From assembly GCF_024684275.1 (NCBI RefSeq), contig NZ_JAIKXF010000064.1, forward strand, positions 1-39,300: a stretch of 39,300 bases of DNA. Direction: 5' to 3'. Numbering within the stretch: position 1 is the first letter of the stretch; every line of letters begins with the position of its first letter. Below the pieces are notes generated by a model. That model was not told where the DNA came from and searched no databases. It worked only from the letters and a program-made list of their open reading frames with translations. A program made the position numbers and the translations under genes. Of the stretch, positions 9,440-16,912 are shown piece by piece. The DNA is from Ruminococcus sp. Its GTDB lineage: Bacteria > Bacillota_A > Clostridia > Oscillospirales > Ruminococcaceae.

Positions 9440-10609
9440 TTATATCTCCCTGCGGCATATCTCGCCGCTTACCATGACGAGAACTGGCTCGGACATGAGA
9501 TCGAGGGGATTCTCGTTCTTTCTGTAGAGCTGTATATCTGCGTCCTTTCCCACGCTGAGAGAGCCTGTGGTCTCATCTATGCCGAGTATCTCGGCAGGAT
9601 TTATAGTGAGAGTTTTCAGAGCCTCGTCAAAGTCAAGTCCGCCCTTTACCGCAGCCTGTGCGGAGAGAGGGAGGTACTGTATTGGAATGACGGTATGGTC
9701 TGTGCAGATAGCTATTTTTACGCCGTTTTCATGGAGTACAGAGGCGTTTTTCAGTTCAAGTCCGCGCATTTCGGGCTTGCAGCGATCACATATAACAGGA
9801 CCGCATATGACGGGGATATTCTCCTCGGCGATAATATCTGCAATCTTGTGTCCTTCTGTGCCGTGGATGATCACTGCGTCAAGGCTGAATTCCTTTGCAA
9901 TGCGTATAGCTGTACAGATGTCGTCTGCGCGGTGGCAGTGGAAGAAAGCCTTTATCTTATGTTCCAGCAGGGGCATGAGTGCCTCGCACTTTATATCATA
10001 CTCGGGAGGATCATAGTTTTCGCTGTCTGAGTAATAGCTGTCCATATCATGGGCATAGCGGCGAGCCTTGTAAAGTCCCTCGCGGATAAGAGCCGTTATT
10101 GCCATACGTGTTACGGGAGTTTCCTCGCGTCCGTTGTATACGTTCTTGGGGTTCTCGCCGAGAGCGAATTTTATGCCGCAGCTTTTTATGAGCATATCGT
10201 CAACACGCCTGCCATATGTTTTTATAGCGGCGATCTCTCCGCCGCAGGCATTGGCGCTTCCGGGGCTTGAAGCCGCCGCGGTGATACCGCGCATACGGGC
10301 TTCCTCAAAGCAGCGGTCAAAGGGATTGATACCGTCTATAGCTCTCATCTGCGGAGTAAACGGATCAGTGGACTCGTTGCAGTCGTCGCCCTCAAAGTCC
10401 AGACCGTCCTCGATAATGCCGAGGTGGTTGTGGGCGTCTATAAATCCGGGCAGAAGCATACCGCCCTGTGCATCTAAGGCGTCTTTATCGTCATAGGGAA
10501 GGTATCCGCTGCCGATATTGCGTATTTTGCCGTTCTGTATGTCTATCCAGCCGTCCTTGACCACACCAAGCGGTCCCATAGTGTGTATCTCTGCATTATA
10601 GATAAGCAT
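9440..10609 (-). CDS. Amidohydrolase (imidazolonepropionase-like)
   Basis: Metal-dependent hydrolase of the amidohydrolase superfamily, 389 residues. The N-terminal beta domain ends at GFIDAHNHLG, whose HxH gives two metal ligands. Further metal-site candidates are the His in FFHCHRADD, the His in IIHGTEGH and the Asp in CTDHTV. The final part (NPAEILGIDETTGSLSVGKDADI) is the usual return to the beta domain. The subgroup resembles imidazolonepropionase and related cyclic-amide hydrolases, but no histidine-degradation genes are nearby, so the substrate is unknown. It starts 6 bases after aroK ends and finishes one base before the dockerin gene, so it is part of that run. The ribosome site GAGCGG is weak, which fits translational coupling. 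Confidence 0.85.
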   Translation of the reverse strand: MLIYNAEIHTMGPLGVVKDGWIDIQNGKIRNIGSGYLPYDDKDALDAQGGMLLPGFIDAHNHLGIIEDGLDFEGDDCNESTDPFTPQMRAIDGINPFDRCFEEARMRGITAAASSPGSANACGGEIAAIKTYGRRVDDMLIKSCGIKFALGENPKNVYNGREETPVTRMAITALIREGLYKARRYAHDMDSYYSDSENYDPPEYDIKCEALMPLLEHKIKAFFHCHRADDICTAIRIAKEFSLDAVIIHGTEGHKIADIIAEENIPVICGPVICDRCKPEMRGLELKNASVLHENGVKIAICTDHTVIPIQYLPLSAQAAVKGGLDFDEALKTLTINPAEILGIDETTGSLSVGKDADIQLYRKNENPLDLMSEPVLVMVSGEICRREI

Positions 10610-10615
10610 AGCCGC

Positions 10616-11113
10616 TCACTTTCTGAGTAGTTCGGCAATTTTCTCCGCATTTTCAACGGGGCTGCCGATACATTCAAGCTTCATGGTAGAGTGTGCAAGA
10701 TATACGTCCCTGCGTGAGTTATAAAGCGCCTCAAGTTCCTCCTTTGTGGACTTTACCACGATAGGACGGTTTGTGTCGTCCTTGATACGCTCATAGCAGG
10801 TCTCAAAGGGCACATCGAGGAAAATCACCTCTGCGCCTGCTTCTTTAGCAGCCTTTGCAGTATCGGGATTTAGCATAGCGCCGCCGCCGCAGGCAGCAAC
10901 AGTGGTCTTGCCGCAGAGGGACTTGACTATCTCAGCCTCGGTCTGACGGAAGAAGGGCTCGCCCTTTTTCTCGAATATCTCAGGGATAGTCATTTCGAGA
11001 GTGCGGACGATGAGGTCGTCCGTGTCGCAGAAGCCGCAGCCCAGTTTTTTAGCTGCAAGCTTGCCTATAGTTGATTTTCCGCAGCCCATAAAGCCGCATA
11101 AAAATACAGTCAT
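10616..11113 (-). CDS. aroK: Shikimate kinase
   Basis: Phosphorylates shikimate with ATP, the fifth step of the chorismate pathway. It is 165 residues long, the usual size. Walker A GFMGCGKST (residues 7-15), the shikimate/magnesium motif with DTDD (~33), the adenine-side GGG (ACGGGAML) and the lid region DTNRPIV are all present. The ATG at 11113 was chosen because TTAAAGGAGAATAAT lies directly upstream; the longer frame from 11137 would include that ribosome site. It follows aroE in the same orientation, separated by an AT-rich lipoprotein gene. Confidence 0.94.
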   Translation of the reverse strand: MTVFLCGFMGCGKSTIGKLAAKKLGCGFCDTDDLIVRTLEMTIPEIFEKKGEPFFRQTEAEIVKSLCGKTTVAACGGGAMLNPDTAKAAKEAGAEVIFLDVPFETCYERIKDDTNRPIVVKSTKEELEALYNSRRDVYLAHSTMKLECIGSPVENAEKIAELLRK

Positions 11114-11136
11114 ATTATTCTCCTTTAAGTATAGCA

Positions 11137-11688
11137 TTAATTTGCACTTTTTTCTGCTAATTTCTCTAATTCTTTAAAGTCATTAACAAGGCTGTTATAA
11201 TCACTTTCGGATAGAGTGAAAAAGTGACCGCTTGCATTTTCAGTTTGGTCAATTTGGTATTTGCCATTAGGCAATTTTAAAACATTAAAGGTTTGAACAG
11301 TAAACGGCTCGTATTGTTTTACCATTACACCGTCTTCGTTAGCGTGATATGGTTCATATTCTTTCTTATCATATTTTTGAAATTTATCAAAAAATTCTTC
11401 GCCTTTTTCCTTGCTGAATTCACAACTATTTTTTGGTCCAGAGAAATTATAAGTTGAGTTTGTAGAATGAATGTTTAATTCGAGCATGTAATTAGTCATA
11501 TTGTAATTATTAGAATCATTTAGATCACCGTTATAAATAATTATGTTTTTCAAGCAAGTTGTGCTTGATTCGCTGATTGACGATTTTGTGTCACTTCCTC
11601 TTTCCATTTTATTATTTGATGAGAAACATGAAATAGATGTCAATAAAAGAACAGTTGAAAAGGTAATACACAAAATTCTCTTTAACAT
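11137..11688 (-). CDS. AT-rich lipoprotein of unknown function between aroE and aroK
   Basis: A 183-residue predicted lipoprotein: MLKRILC, hydrophobic core, lipobox TSISC (Cys ~21), then a Ser/Lys/Asn-rich linker. No family is recognised. The mature part has alternating strands and many Asn, Tyr and Lys, with a C-terminal helix rich in Glu/Lys. TAAGGAGTG precedes the ATG. Base use is strikingly different from its neighbours: AAA, AAT, TTA and ATA codons dominate where adjacent aro and fab genes favour GC-ending codons. It breaks an otherwise tight aroE-aroK pair, which together suggests a recent insertion by horizontal transfer. It is cotranscribed by position only. Confidence 0.75.
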   Translation of the reverse strand: MLKRILCITFSTVLLLTSISCFSSNNKMERGSDTKSSISESSTTCLKNIIIYNGDLNDSNNYNMTNYMLELNIHSTNSTYNFSGPKNSCEFSKEKGEEFFDKFQKYDKKEYEPYHANEDGVMVKQYEPFTVQTFNVLKLPNGKYQIDQTENASGHFFTLSESDYNSLVNDFKELEKLAEKSAN

Positions 11689-11715
11689 AAAAACACACTC
11701 CTTAAAGGATTATGA

Positions 11716-12552
11716 TTACTTGTTCATGCTGTCAACAGCGTTTTCAACGTCGGTGATTATCCCTGCGATGTCCTCGGTCCTGAAGCTTCCGCCGTACCAT
11801 ATCTCATGAGCCTTTACAGCCTGATATACCAGCATAGAAGCGCCGCCTACAGCAGTCTTGCCGAGGGCACGTGCCTTCTTCATAAGGAGAGTCTCCTTCG
11901 GATTATAGATAACATCGAATACGCTGCCGCTGTTTTCGATTATTGTATCGCTTACTGCGCAGGCGTCCACCTTTGGGTACATACCTACGGGGGTAGCGTT
12001 AATGAGCAGGTCATAGCTGCCGTCAAGAGTGGATATATCGGCTATTCTCACAGAAGCGCCGCTGCACTTTGCCAGTATCTCAGCCATGAGTATCTGAGCG
12101 TTCTTAATGTCCTGAGGAATGACTGCAAGGGTGATATTTCCGCCGTGACGAGCCACCTCGATAGCTATCATTCTTCCGACGCCGCCGCAGCCTAAAATAG
12201 CCACATTGCCGCCGATAGGGAGCTGCTCTGCTGAGCGCAGGAAGCCGTCGCAGTCAGTGTTGTAGCCTATGAGCCTGCCGTTGTCGTTGTTTATGCAGTT
12301 TACCGAATTATAGCGCAGAGCGCTCTCGCCCAGCTCGTCCAAAAGGGCGATGACAGCCTGCTTGTGAGGGATAGTTACATTGAGACCGCGGAGAGCTTCG
12401 AGAGTGCTGCGGCTGTCAGCCATATCCTCGGGAGCTATGTCTATAAGCTCATACGATGTATCTGCAAGTCCGCTGAGAGCAAACAGCTTTTCGTGGATAA
12501 GAGGGGACATTGAGTGTCCCAGTGGGTGTCCTATAAGCGCAAATTTATTCAT
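11716..12552 (-). CDS. aroE: Shikimate dehydrogenase (NADP+)
   Basis: Reduces 3-dehydroshikimate to shikimate with NADPH. It is 278 residues long. The substrate site motif GHPLGHSMSPLIH is at residues 8-20, the catalytic Lys lies in LNVTIPHKQAV (~65), the catalytic Asp in YNTDCDGF, and the nucleotide fold has GCGGVGRM. The stop of fabD overlaps this start by four bases (ATGA), so translation is coupled to fabD. The pairing of a shikimate gene with malonyl transacylase is positional; no biochemical link is implied. Confidence 0.95.
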   Translation of the reverse strand: MNKFALIGHPLGHSMSPLIHEKLFALSGLADTSYELIDIAPEDMADSRSTLEALRGLNVTIPHKQAVIALLDELGESALRYNSVNCINNDNGRLIGYNTDCDGFLRSAEQLPIGGNVAILGCGGVGRMIAIEVARHGGNITLAVIPQDIKNAQILMAEILAKCSGASVRIADISTLDGSYDLLINATPVGMYPKVDACAVSDTIIENSGSVFDVIYNPKETLLMKKARALGKTAVGGASMLVYQAVKAHEIWYGGSFRTEDIAGIITDVENAVDSMNK

Positions 12553-13457
12553 GATAATGCTCCTTCAAGTGTTTCTGTATCTTCTACGTTCACTGCTGTC
12601 ACGTCTTTAAGAGTCTTCTTTACCAGACCTGTGAGAGTTCTTCCGGGGCCGAATTCAACGAACTTATCAGCGCCTGCCTCCTGCATAGCTGCAAGCTCTG
12701 AGGTGAAGCGTACAGGGGATACGATATGCTTTGCAAGCATTGAAGCCATATCCGAAAAGTCTGTGAGCTCGCCGCCTGTGAGGTTTGAGTAATACTTCAC
12801 ATCCGGAGCCTTGAACTCGATAGTCTTTGCTGTCTCATAGAATTTGTCAGCGGCAGGCTGCATGAGCTTTGAATGGAAAGCGCCTGCAACATTGAGTGGG
12901 ATAACTCTTGCCTTCATGCCTGCGAAAATATCGCTTACCTCGGCGATTCCCTCGGGAGTGCCTGCGATAACTGTCTGAACAGGCGAGTTGTAGTTTACGG
13001 CGGTGACATATTCTTTAGCCTCGCTGCAAACTCTCTCTACCTCCTCGGGAGCTATCTTCATTATAGCTGCCATAGCGCCCTTTGCGGAAGCGGTAGCCTC
13101 CTCCATAGCGGCAGCTCTTGCCTTGATGAGGCGGAAAGCGTCCTCTAAGCTTATCATGCCCGAAGCATACATTGCAGCGTATTCGCCGAGTGAGTGACCT
13201 GCAACGCCGTCGAATGTAAAGCCCTTTGCCTGTGCAGCCTTGAGGCATACGATAGAAGTAGCCATGATAGCAGGCTGAGAGTTTATTGTCCTTGATAATT
13301 CGTCAAGGGGAGCATTGAAGCATATCTCCCTGAGGTCAGTACCCAGTATCTCCGAGCCTGTCTCGTATACAGAGAGAAGCTCAGGCATTGCCTCAGCGAT
13401 GTCTTTGCCCATTCCCTCGTACTGTGAGCCCTGTCCCGAAAATAGTGAAATTGTCAT
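12549..13457 (-). CDS. fabD: Malonyl-CoA:ACP transacylase
   Basis: Transfers malonyl from CoA to acyl carrier protein, providing the extender for fatty-acid elongation. The 302-residue protein has the N-terminal LFSGQGSQYEGMG, nucleophile Ser ~89 in GHSLGEYAA, the Arg region (KARAAAMEEA) and the catalytic His in GAFHSKLM (~200). GAAAGGAAG precedes the ATG. It is divergent from fabH, whose cluster holds the other fab genes, so the ~285-base gap between them should carry the control sites for both. Its transcript continues into aroE. Confidence 0.96.
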   Translation of the reverse strand: MTISLFSGQGSQYEGMGKDIAEAMPELLSVYETGSEILGTDLREICFNAPLDELSRTINSQPAIMATSIVCLKAAQAKGFTFDGVAGHSLGEYAAMYASGMISLEDAFRLIKARAAAMEEATASAKGAMAAIMKIAPEEVERVCSEAKEYVTAVNYNSPVQTVIAGTPEGIAEVSDIFAGMKARVIPLNVAGAFHSKLMQPAADKFYETAKTIEFKAPDVKYYSNLTGGELTDFSDMASMLAKHIVSPVRFTSELAAMQEAGADKFVEFGPGRTLTGLVKKTLKDVTAVNVEDTETLEGALS

Positions 13458-13485
13458 AATTTTAAACTTCCTTTCTGTGTGTTCT

Positions 13486-13534
13486 TCACAAATGTGTAGT
13501 GAAAATTCACTTATGTATTATTGTAAATTTGTGA
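13486..13534. promoter_or_regulatory. Nested inverted repeats in the fabD/fabH divergent region
   Basis: AGTGAA and TTCACT (13498-13511, two-base centre) form a palindrome, nested within wider arms TCACAAAT (13486-13493) and ATTTGTGA (13527-13534). The inner half-site AGTGA matches the pair of palindromes ahead of fabG at 15988-16024. A fatty-acid regulator site is inferred. Confidence 0.45.
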
Positions 13535-13581
13535 GAAATGCCGATATTTTGTTTTAAGTTTGTCAAAGTGCTGAAATATCG

Positions 13582-13610
13582 TTGCAAAAACCCTCAAAAT
13601 GATTTACAAT
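13582..13610 (+). promoter_or_regulatory. Probable promoter of the fabH cluster
   Basis: TTGCAA (13582-13587) and TACAAT (13605-13610) are 17 bases apart. This implies a ~125-base leader before fabH. Confidence 0.5.
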
Positions 13611-13742
13611 ATATTATATGTGGTATTCTGTCTGCTCATAAATATTCCCCTGCAAACGGGATACCAACACTACTACTATAACATAAATTTTTGGTTTTTA
13701 CAACCATGTTTTATAATTTTGTTGATTCTAAGGAGCTTTTTA

Positions 13743-14729
13743 ATGGGTATAAGCATTTTGGGAATGGGAAGCTATGTGCCTGACCAGGTATTGACAAACG
13801 ACGATTTTACCCGTTTTGTTGAGACCGATGACGAGTGGATACGCACAAGAACAGGTATATCCTCACGCCATATGGCAGGCTGGGAGCCCACATGGTACAT
13901 GGGCAAGCAGGCTTCGCTCAGAGCTATTGAGGCAGCAGGGATAAAGCCTGAGGATATCGGGCTGGTCATCTCATGTACCGCTACATCGGATTTTCTCACT
14001 CCGAGCATGGCAAGCGTTATACAGCATGAGGTAGGCGCTGTCAATGCGGCGGCATTTGATATGAACGCAGCCTGTTCGGGCTTCGTTTATGCAGCGGACG
14101 TTGCAAGACGTTTTCTTGATACCGATGATTCACTGAAATACGTTCTTGTAGTCGCAAATGAAGCACTTTCGCGTTTTCTTGACTTCAAAGACAGGACTAC
14201 TTGTATACTTTTCGGCGACGGTGCTGCCGCAGCTGTACTTGAAAGGAGCGACAAGCTCTATTCCTCTGCACTATGCTCAGACGGCAGCGGAGCTTCACTG
14301 CTCTGCGCAAGGTCGCTGAACGTGGCTCCCGAGGTAGCAGTCGACAGCGATTTCGAGGATCCATTCCCTGATGTGCCGCTCCATGAGCTTCAGCAGAACG
14401 GCAAGGAGGTATACAAGTTCGCGACACAGGCTCTGCCAAAGTCGTTTGAGCTTGCAGCCGAAAAGATAGGCGTTACTAAGGACGATATCGACTGGTTCGT
14501 ACCGCATCAGGCTAATATACGTATAATAGAGACTGCTGCAAAAAAGCTGGGGGTACCTATGGAAAAGTTCATCGTTACTCTTGAGCACTACGGCAATACT
14601 TCAAGCGCTTCCATACCTCTTGCACTGTGCGAGAGCATAGAAAAGGGGATCATCAGGCGAGGACAGAAGATAGCCCTCATCGGCTTCGGAGCAGGTCTCA
14701 CCTACGGCGGAATAATTTTTGAGTATTAA
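13743..14729 (+). CDS. fabH: 3-oxoacyl-ACP synthase III (KAS III)
   Basis: Condenses a starter acyl-CoA with malonyl-ACP to begin fatty-acid synthesis. The 328-residue thiolase-fold protein has catalytic Cys 111 in NAACSGF, His in VPHQANIRI and Asn in EHYGNTSSAS. TAAGGAGC sits eight bases before the ATG at 13743. The open frame extends upstream to 13599, but that part is AT-rich, lies in the promoter region and is not KAS-like. It is the first gene of the plus-strand cluster. Its TAA stop is also the first base triplet of a five-unit array of 7-nt repeats. Confidence 0.96.
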   Translation: MGISILGMGSYVPDQVLTNDDFTRFVETDDEWIRTRTGISSRHMAGWEPTWYMGKQASLRAIEAAGIKPEDIGLVISCTATSDFLTPSMASVIQHEVGAVNAAAFDMNAACSGFVYAADVARRFLDTDDSLKYVLVVANEALSRFLDFKDRTTCILFGDGAAAAVLERSDKLYSSALCSDGSGASLLCARSLNVAPEVAVDSDFEDPFPDVPLHELQQNGKEVYKFATQALPKSFELAAEKIGVTKDDIDWFVPHQANIRIIETAAKKLGVPMEKFIVTLEHYGNTSSASIPLALCESIEKGIIRRGQKIALIGFGAGLTYGGIIFEY

Positions 14730-14761
14730 GAGCTAAGAACTAAGAGCTAAGAACTAAGATG
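14727..14761 (+). repeat. 7-nt tandem array starting on the fabH stop codon
   Basis: Five units of TAAGAGC/TAAGAAC/TAAGATG run without gaps. The first TAA is the fabH stop. The period of 7 places TAA in all three reading frames. It abuts the element at 14760-14832. Confidence 0.85.
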
Positions 14762-14832
14762 TAGGGGCTGGCGTCCCCGACAGCCCGTGAGTTTTGAACG
14801 GATCGCGGGACGTCGGGACGCCGTCCCCTACA
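14760..14832. repeat. 73-bp palindromic intergenic element with TGTAGGGG ends
   Basis: Terminal inverted repeats TGTAGGGG (14760-14767) and CCCCTACA (14825-14832) bound internal GC-rich inverted segments. It has the same ends and nearly the same length as 30989-31062. No coding capacity. It lies between fabH and the fabK ribosome site. Confidence 0.75.
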
Positions 14833-14861
14833 AGGATATGAGAAAAAGGAGAACTACTACT

Positions 14862-15788
14862 ATGAAAACACGCATAACTGAGCTTCTCGGCTGCGAATAC
14901 CCAATAATACAGGGCGGTATGGCATGGGTAGCCGAGCACACACTTGCTTCAGCAGTATCAAATGCAGGCGGTATCGGACTTATCGCAGGCGGCAGCGCTC
15001 CCATAGATTATCTTCGTGAGCAGATACGCCTCTGCAAGGAAAAGACAGACAAGCCCTTCGGCGTAAATATAATGCTTATGAGCCCCAATGCCGACGACCT
15101 CGCACAGCTCTGTATCGACGAGGGCGTAAAGGTCATCACCACAGGCGCAGGAAATCCCGGTAAGTACATGGCTGCATGGAAAGAGGCAGGCATAAAGGTT
15201 ATGCCTGTTGTTCCGTCAGTTGCTCTTGCAAAGAGAATGGAAAAGTCAGGTGCCGACGCTGTTATAGCTGAGGGTACAGAGTCCGGCGGACATATTGGCG
15301 AAAACACAACAATGTGTCTCGTTCCGCAGGTGGTTGATGCTGTTGAGATACCTGTTATCGCCGCAGGCGGCATCGCTGACGGCAGAGGAATGGCAGCAGC
15401 ATTCATGCTGGGCGCAGAGGGCGTTCAGATAGGTACACGCTTCCTCGCTTCCGAGGAGTGCCAGATACACCCCACATTCAAGGACCTTGTAATAAAGGCT
15501 AAGGATACAGACAATATTGTAACAGGAAGATATACAGGTCACCCATGCAGAAATATCAAGACCAAGTTCGCAAAGAAGCTTGCAGCAGGTGAGAAAGAGG
15601 GAACTCTCTCTCCCGAGGAGTTTGAGCAGCTCACAGTGGGCGCTCTCCGCAGAGCTGTAGTTGACGGCGATGTGGACAGCGGTTCGTTCCTCTGCGGAGC
15701 TGTCTCGGGCATGATAAACGACATAAAGACCTGCGCAGACATCGTCAGGGAGATAAACGACGGCGCTGAAAAGCTTTTAAAGATATGA
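14862..15788 (+). CDS. fabK: Enoyl-ACP reductase II (FabK type)
   Basis: FMN-dependent enoyl-ACP reductase that completes each elongation round; it replaces FabI in many Firmicutes. The 308-residue TIM barrel belongs to the nitronate monooxygenase superfamily: IIQGGMAWVAEH at the N-terminus, GAGNPGKYM, EGTESGGHIGE with the phosphate/FMN-binding His, AAGGIADGRG and GVQIGTRF. AAAAAGGAGAAC precedes the ATG at 14862. A longer reading from 14787 would run through the intergenic repeat and is rejected. Placement after fabH and before fabG supports FabK over a true nitronate monooxygenase. Confidence 0.93.
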   Translation: MKTRITELLGCEYPIIQGGMAWVAEHTLASAVSNAGGIGLIAGGSAPIDYLREQIRLCKEKTDKPFGVNIMLMSPNADDLAQLCIDEGVKVITTGAGNPGKYMAAWKEAGIKVMPVVPSVALAKRMEKSGADAVIAEGTESGGHIGENTTMCLVPQVVDAVEIPVIAAGGIADGRGMAAAFMLGAEGVQIGTRFLASEECQIHPTFKDLVIKAKDTDNIVTGRYTGHPCRNIKTKFAKKLAAGEKEGTLSPEEFEQLTVGALRRAVVDGDVDSGSFLCGAVSGMINDIKTCADIVREINDGAEKLLKI

Positions 15789-15985
15789 AGTACGTTTATG
15801 TCAAGGCAAGAAAGAAGCTCAGCGGCAGCTTCTATATAAAGAGCCGCGAGGGAGAGCTCAGACCGCGCGAGGTGATCGACAAAATGGCTGAGCAGGGCTA
15901 CAGATACATCGGAAATGTTCCTGTATTCGCAGGCGCAGACGGTGCAATAGACGAATACGACATGATATTTGAGCCAGAGGGATAA
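15785..15985 (+). CDS. Small DUF4177-like protein coupled to fabK
   Basis: A 66-residue soluble protein, MKYVYVKARKKL at the start, a central helix (PREVIDKMAEQGYRYIG) and a final acidic strand (YDMIFEPEG). The strand-helix-strand order with the E-Q-G-Y-R motif resembles DUF4177 proteins, whose role is unknown. Its ATG overlaps the fabK stop (ATGA), so translation is coupled and a stoichiometric link to FabK is possible. The paired palindromes of the fabG control region begin two bases after its stop, so it ends this sub-operon. Family call moderate; function not assigned. Confidence 0.6.
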   Translation: MKYVYVKARKKLSGSFYIKSREGELRPREVIDKMAEQGYRYIGNVPVFAGADGAIDEYDMIFEPEG

Positions 15986-15987
15986 AC

Positions 15988-16024
15988 AGTGACATTTGTC
16001 ACTGAAAAAGTGACATTTCTCACT
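15988..16024. promoter_or_regulatory. Two palindromic operators ahead of fabG, 21 bp apart
   Basis: AGTGACA-TT-TGTCACT (15988-16003) is a perfect 7+2+7 palindrome. A second copy (16009-16024) differs in one half-site base. Start-to-start distance is 21 bp, two helical turns, so two dimers would lie on one DNA face. A weak promoter follows (TTTAAA, then TAAAAT about 18 bases later, before the GGAGG of fabG). Confidence 0.65.
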
Positions 16025-16091
16025 TTAAATCATGCGTGAATATGTGATAAAATAAAAATACAGATCAAAACTTATTACGGAGGTAACATAT

Positions 16092-16832
16092 ATGGCAACA
16101 GCAATAATCACAGGTGCTTCACAGGGTATAGGCGCCTGTATCGCAAAAAGACTTGCACAGGACGGCTTCGACGTAGTAATAAATCATTATCCGAGTGACG
16201 GAGATAAGGAAAAGGCTCTTGCAGTTGCAGAGGAGTGCCGTGCATTCGGCGTAAAGGCTGAGTGCTATGCGGCAGATGTTTCAAAATTCGACCAGTGCGA
16301 GGCTATGGTGAAGCAGGTAAAGGCTGACTTCGGTACTATCGACGCCCTTGTAAACAATGCAGGCATCACAAAGGATAAGCTCCTTGCAAGAATGAGCGAG
16401 GACGAATATGACGCTGTTATCGCTGTAAACCAGAAGAGCGTATTCAATATGACAAAGCAGGCAACTGCTGTGATGATGAAGCAGAGAAGCGGCAGGATAG
16501 TAAACGTAGCGTCCGTTGCAGGACTTTACGGAAACCCCGGTCAGATGAATTACTCGGCTTCAAAGGCTGCCATAATCGGAATGACAAAGACCACGGCAAA
16601 GGAATTCGGTTCACGAAACATTACCTGTAATGCAGTGGCTCCCGGATTCATACATACACCGATGACAGATGTTCTGTCCGATGAGCTGAAGGCCAAGATG
16701 CTCGATGCGGTTGCTCTCAGACGCTATGGTGAGCCTGAGGAGATAGCTTCTGTAGTATCCTTCCTCGTTTCCGATAATGCGTCCTACGTTACAGGACAGG
16801 TCATCGAGATCTCCGGCGGTCTTTCAATGTAA
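16092..16832 (+). CDS. fabG: 3-oxoacyl-ACP reductase
   Basis: NADPH-dependent short-chain dehydrogenase that reduces beta-ketoacyl-ACP in fatty-acid elongation. The 246-residue protein has the cofactor motif TGASQGIG (residues 7-14), NNAG, catalytic Ser in ASVAG, and YSASK with the active Tyr and Lys. APGFIHTPMTD and a C-terminal GGLSM are typical for FabG. TACGGAGG precedes the ATG. It is the first gene after a probable internal promoter with palindromic operators, so fabG and downstream genes may be controlled separately from fabH-fabK. Confidence 0.96.
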   Translation: MATAIITGASQGIGACIAKRLAQDGFDVVINHYPSDGDKEKALAVAEECRAFGVKAECYAADVSKFDQCEAMVKQVKADFGTIDALVNNAGITKDKLLARMSEDEYDAVIAVNQKSVFNMTKQATAVMMKQRSGRIVNVASVAGLYGNPGQMNYSASKAAIIGMTKTTAKEFGSRNITCNAVAPGFIHTPMTDVLSDELKAKMLDAVALRRYGEPEEIASVVSFLVSDNASYVTGQVIEISGGLSM

Positions 16833-16912
16833 CTTCGATAAAGTCACACTATGGAGCAAAGCTCCCATCGTACTAAAATACCTATTTGTAAAGAATTAAG
16901 AGAGGAAAATAT

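Noticed and set aside
13599..13742. Longer N-terminus for fabH
   Set aside because: The extension lies in AT-rich promoter DNA and is not KAS III-like; TAAGGAGC supports the start at 13743.
14787..14861. Longer N-terminus for fabK
   Set aside because: It would translate the palindromic TGTAGGGG element; the ribosome site fits the ATG at 14862.
14862..15788. Nitronate monooxygenase call
   Set aside because: The same superfamily, but position within a fab cluster lacking fabI points to FabK.
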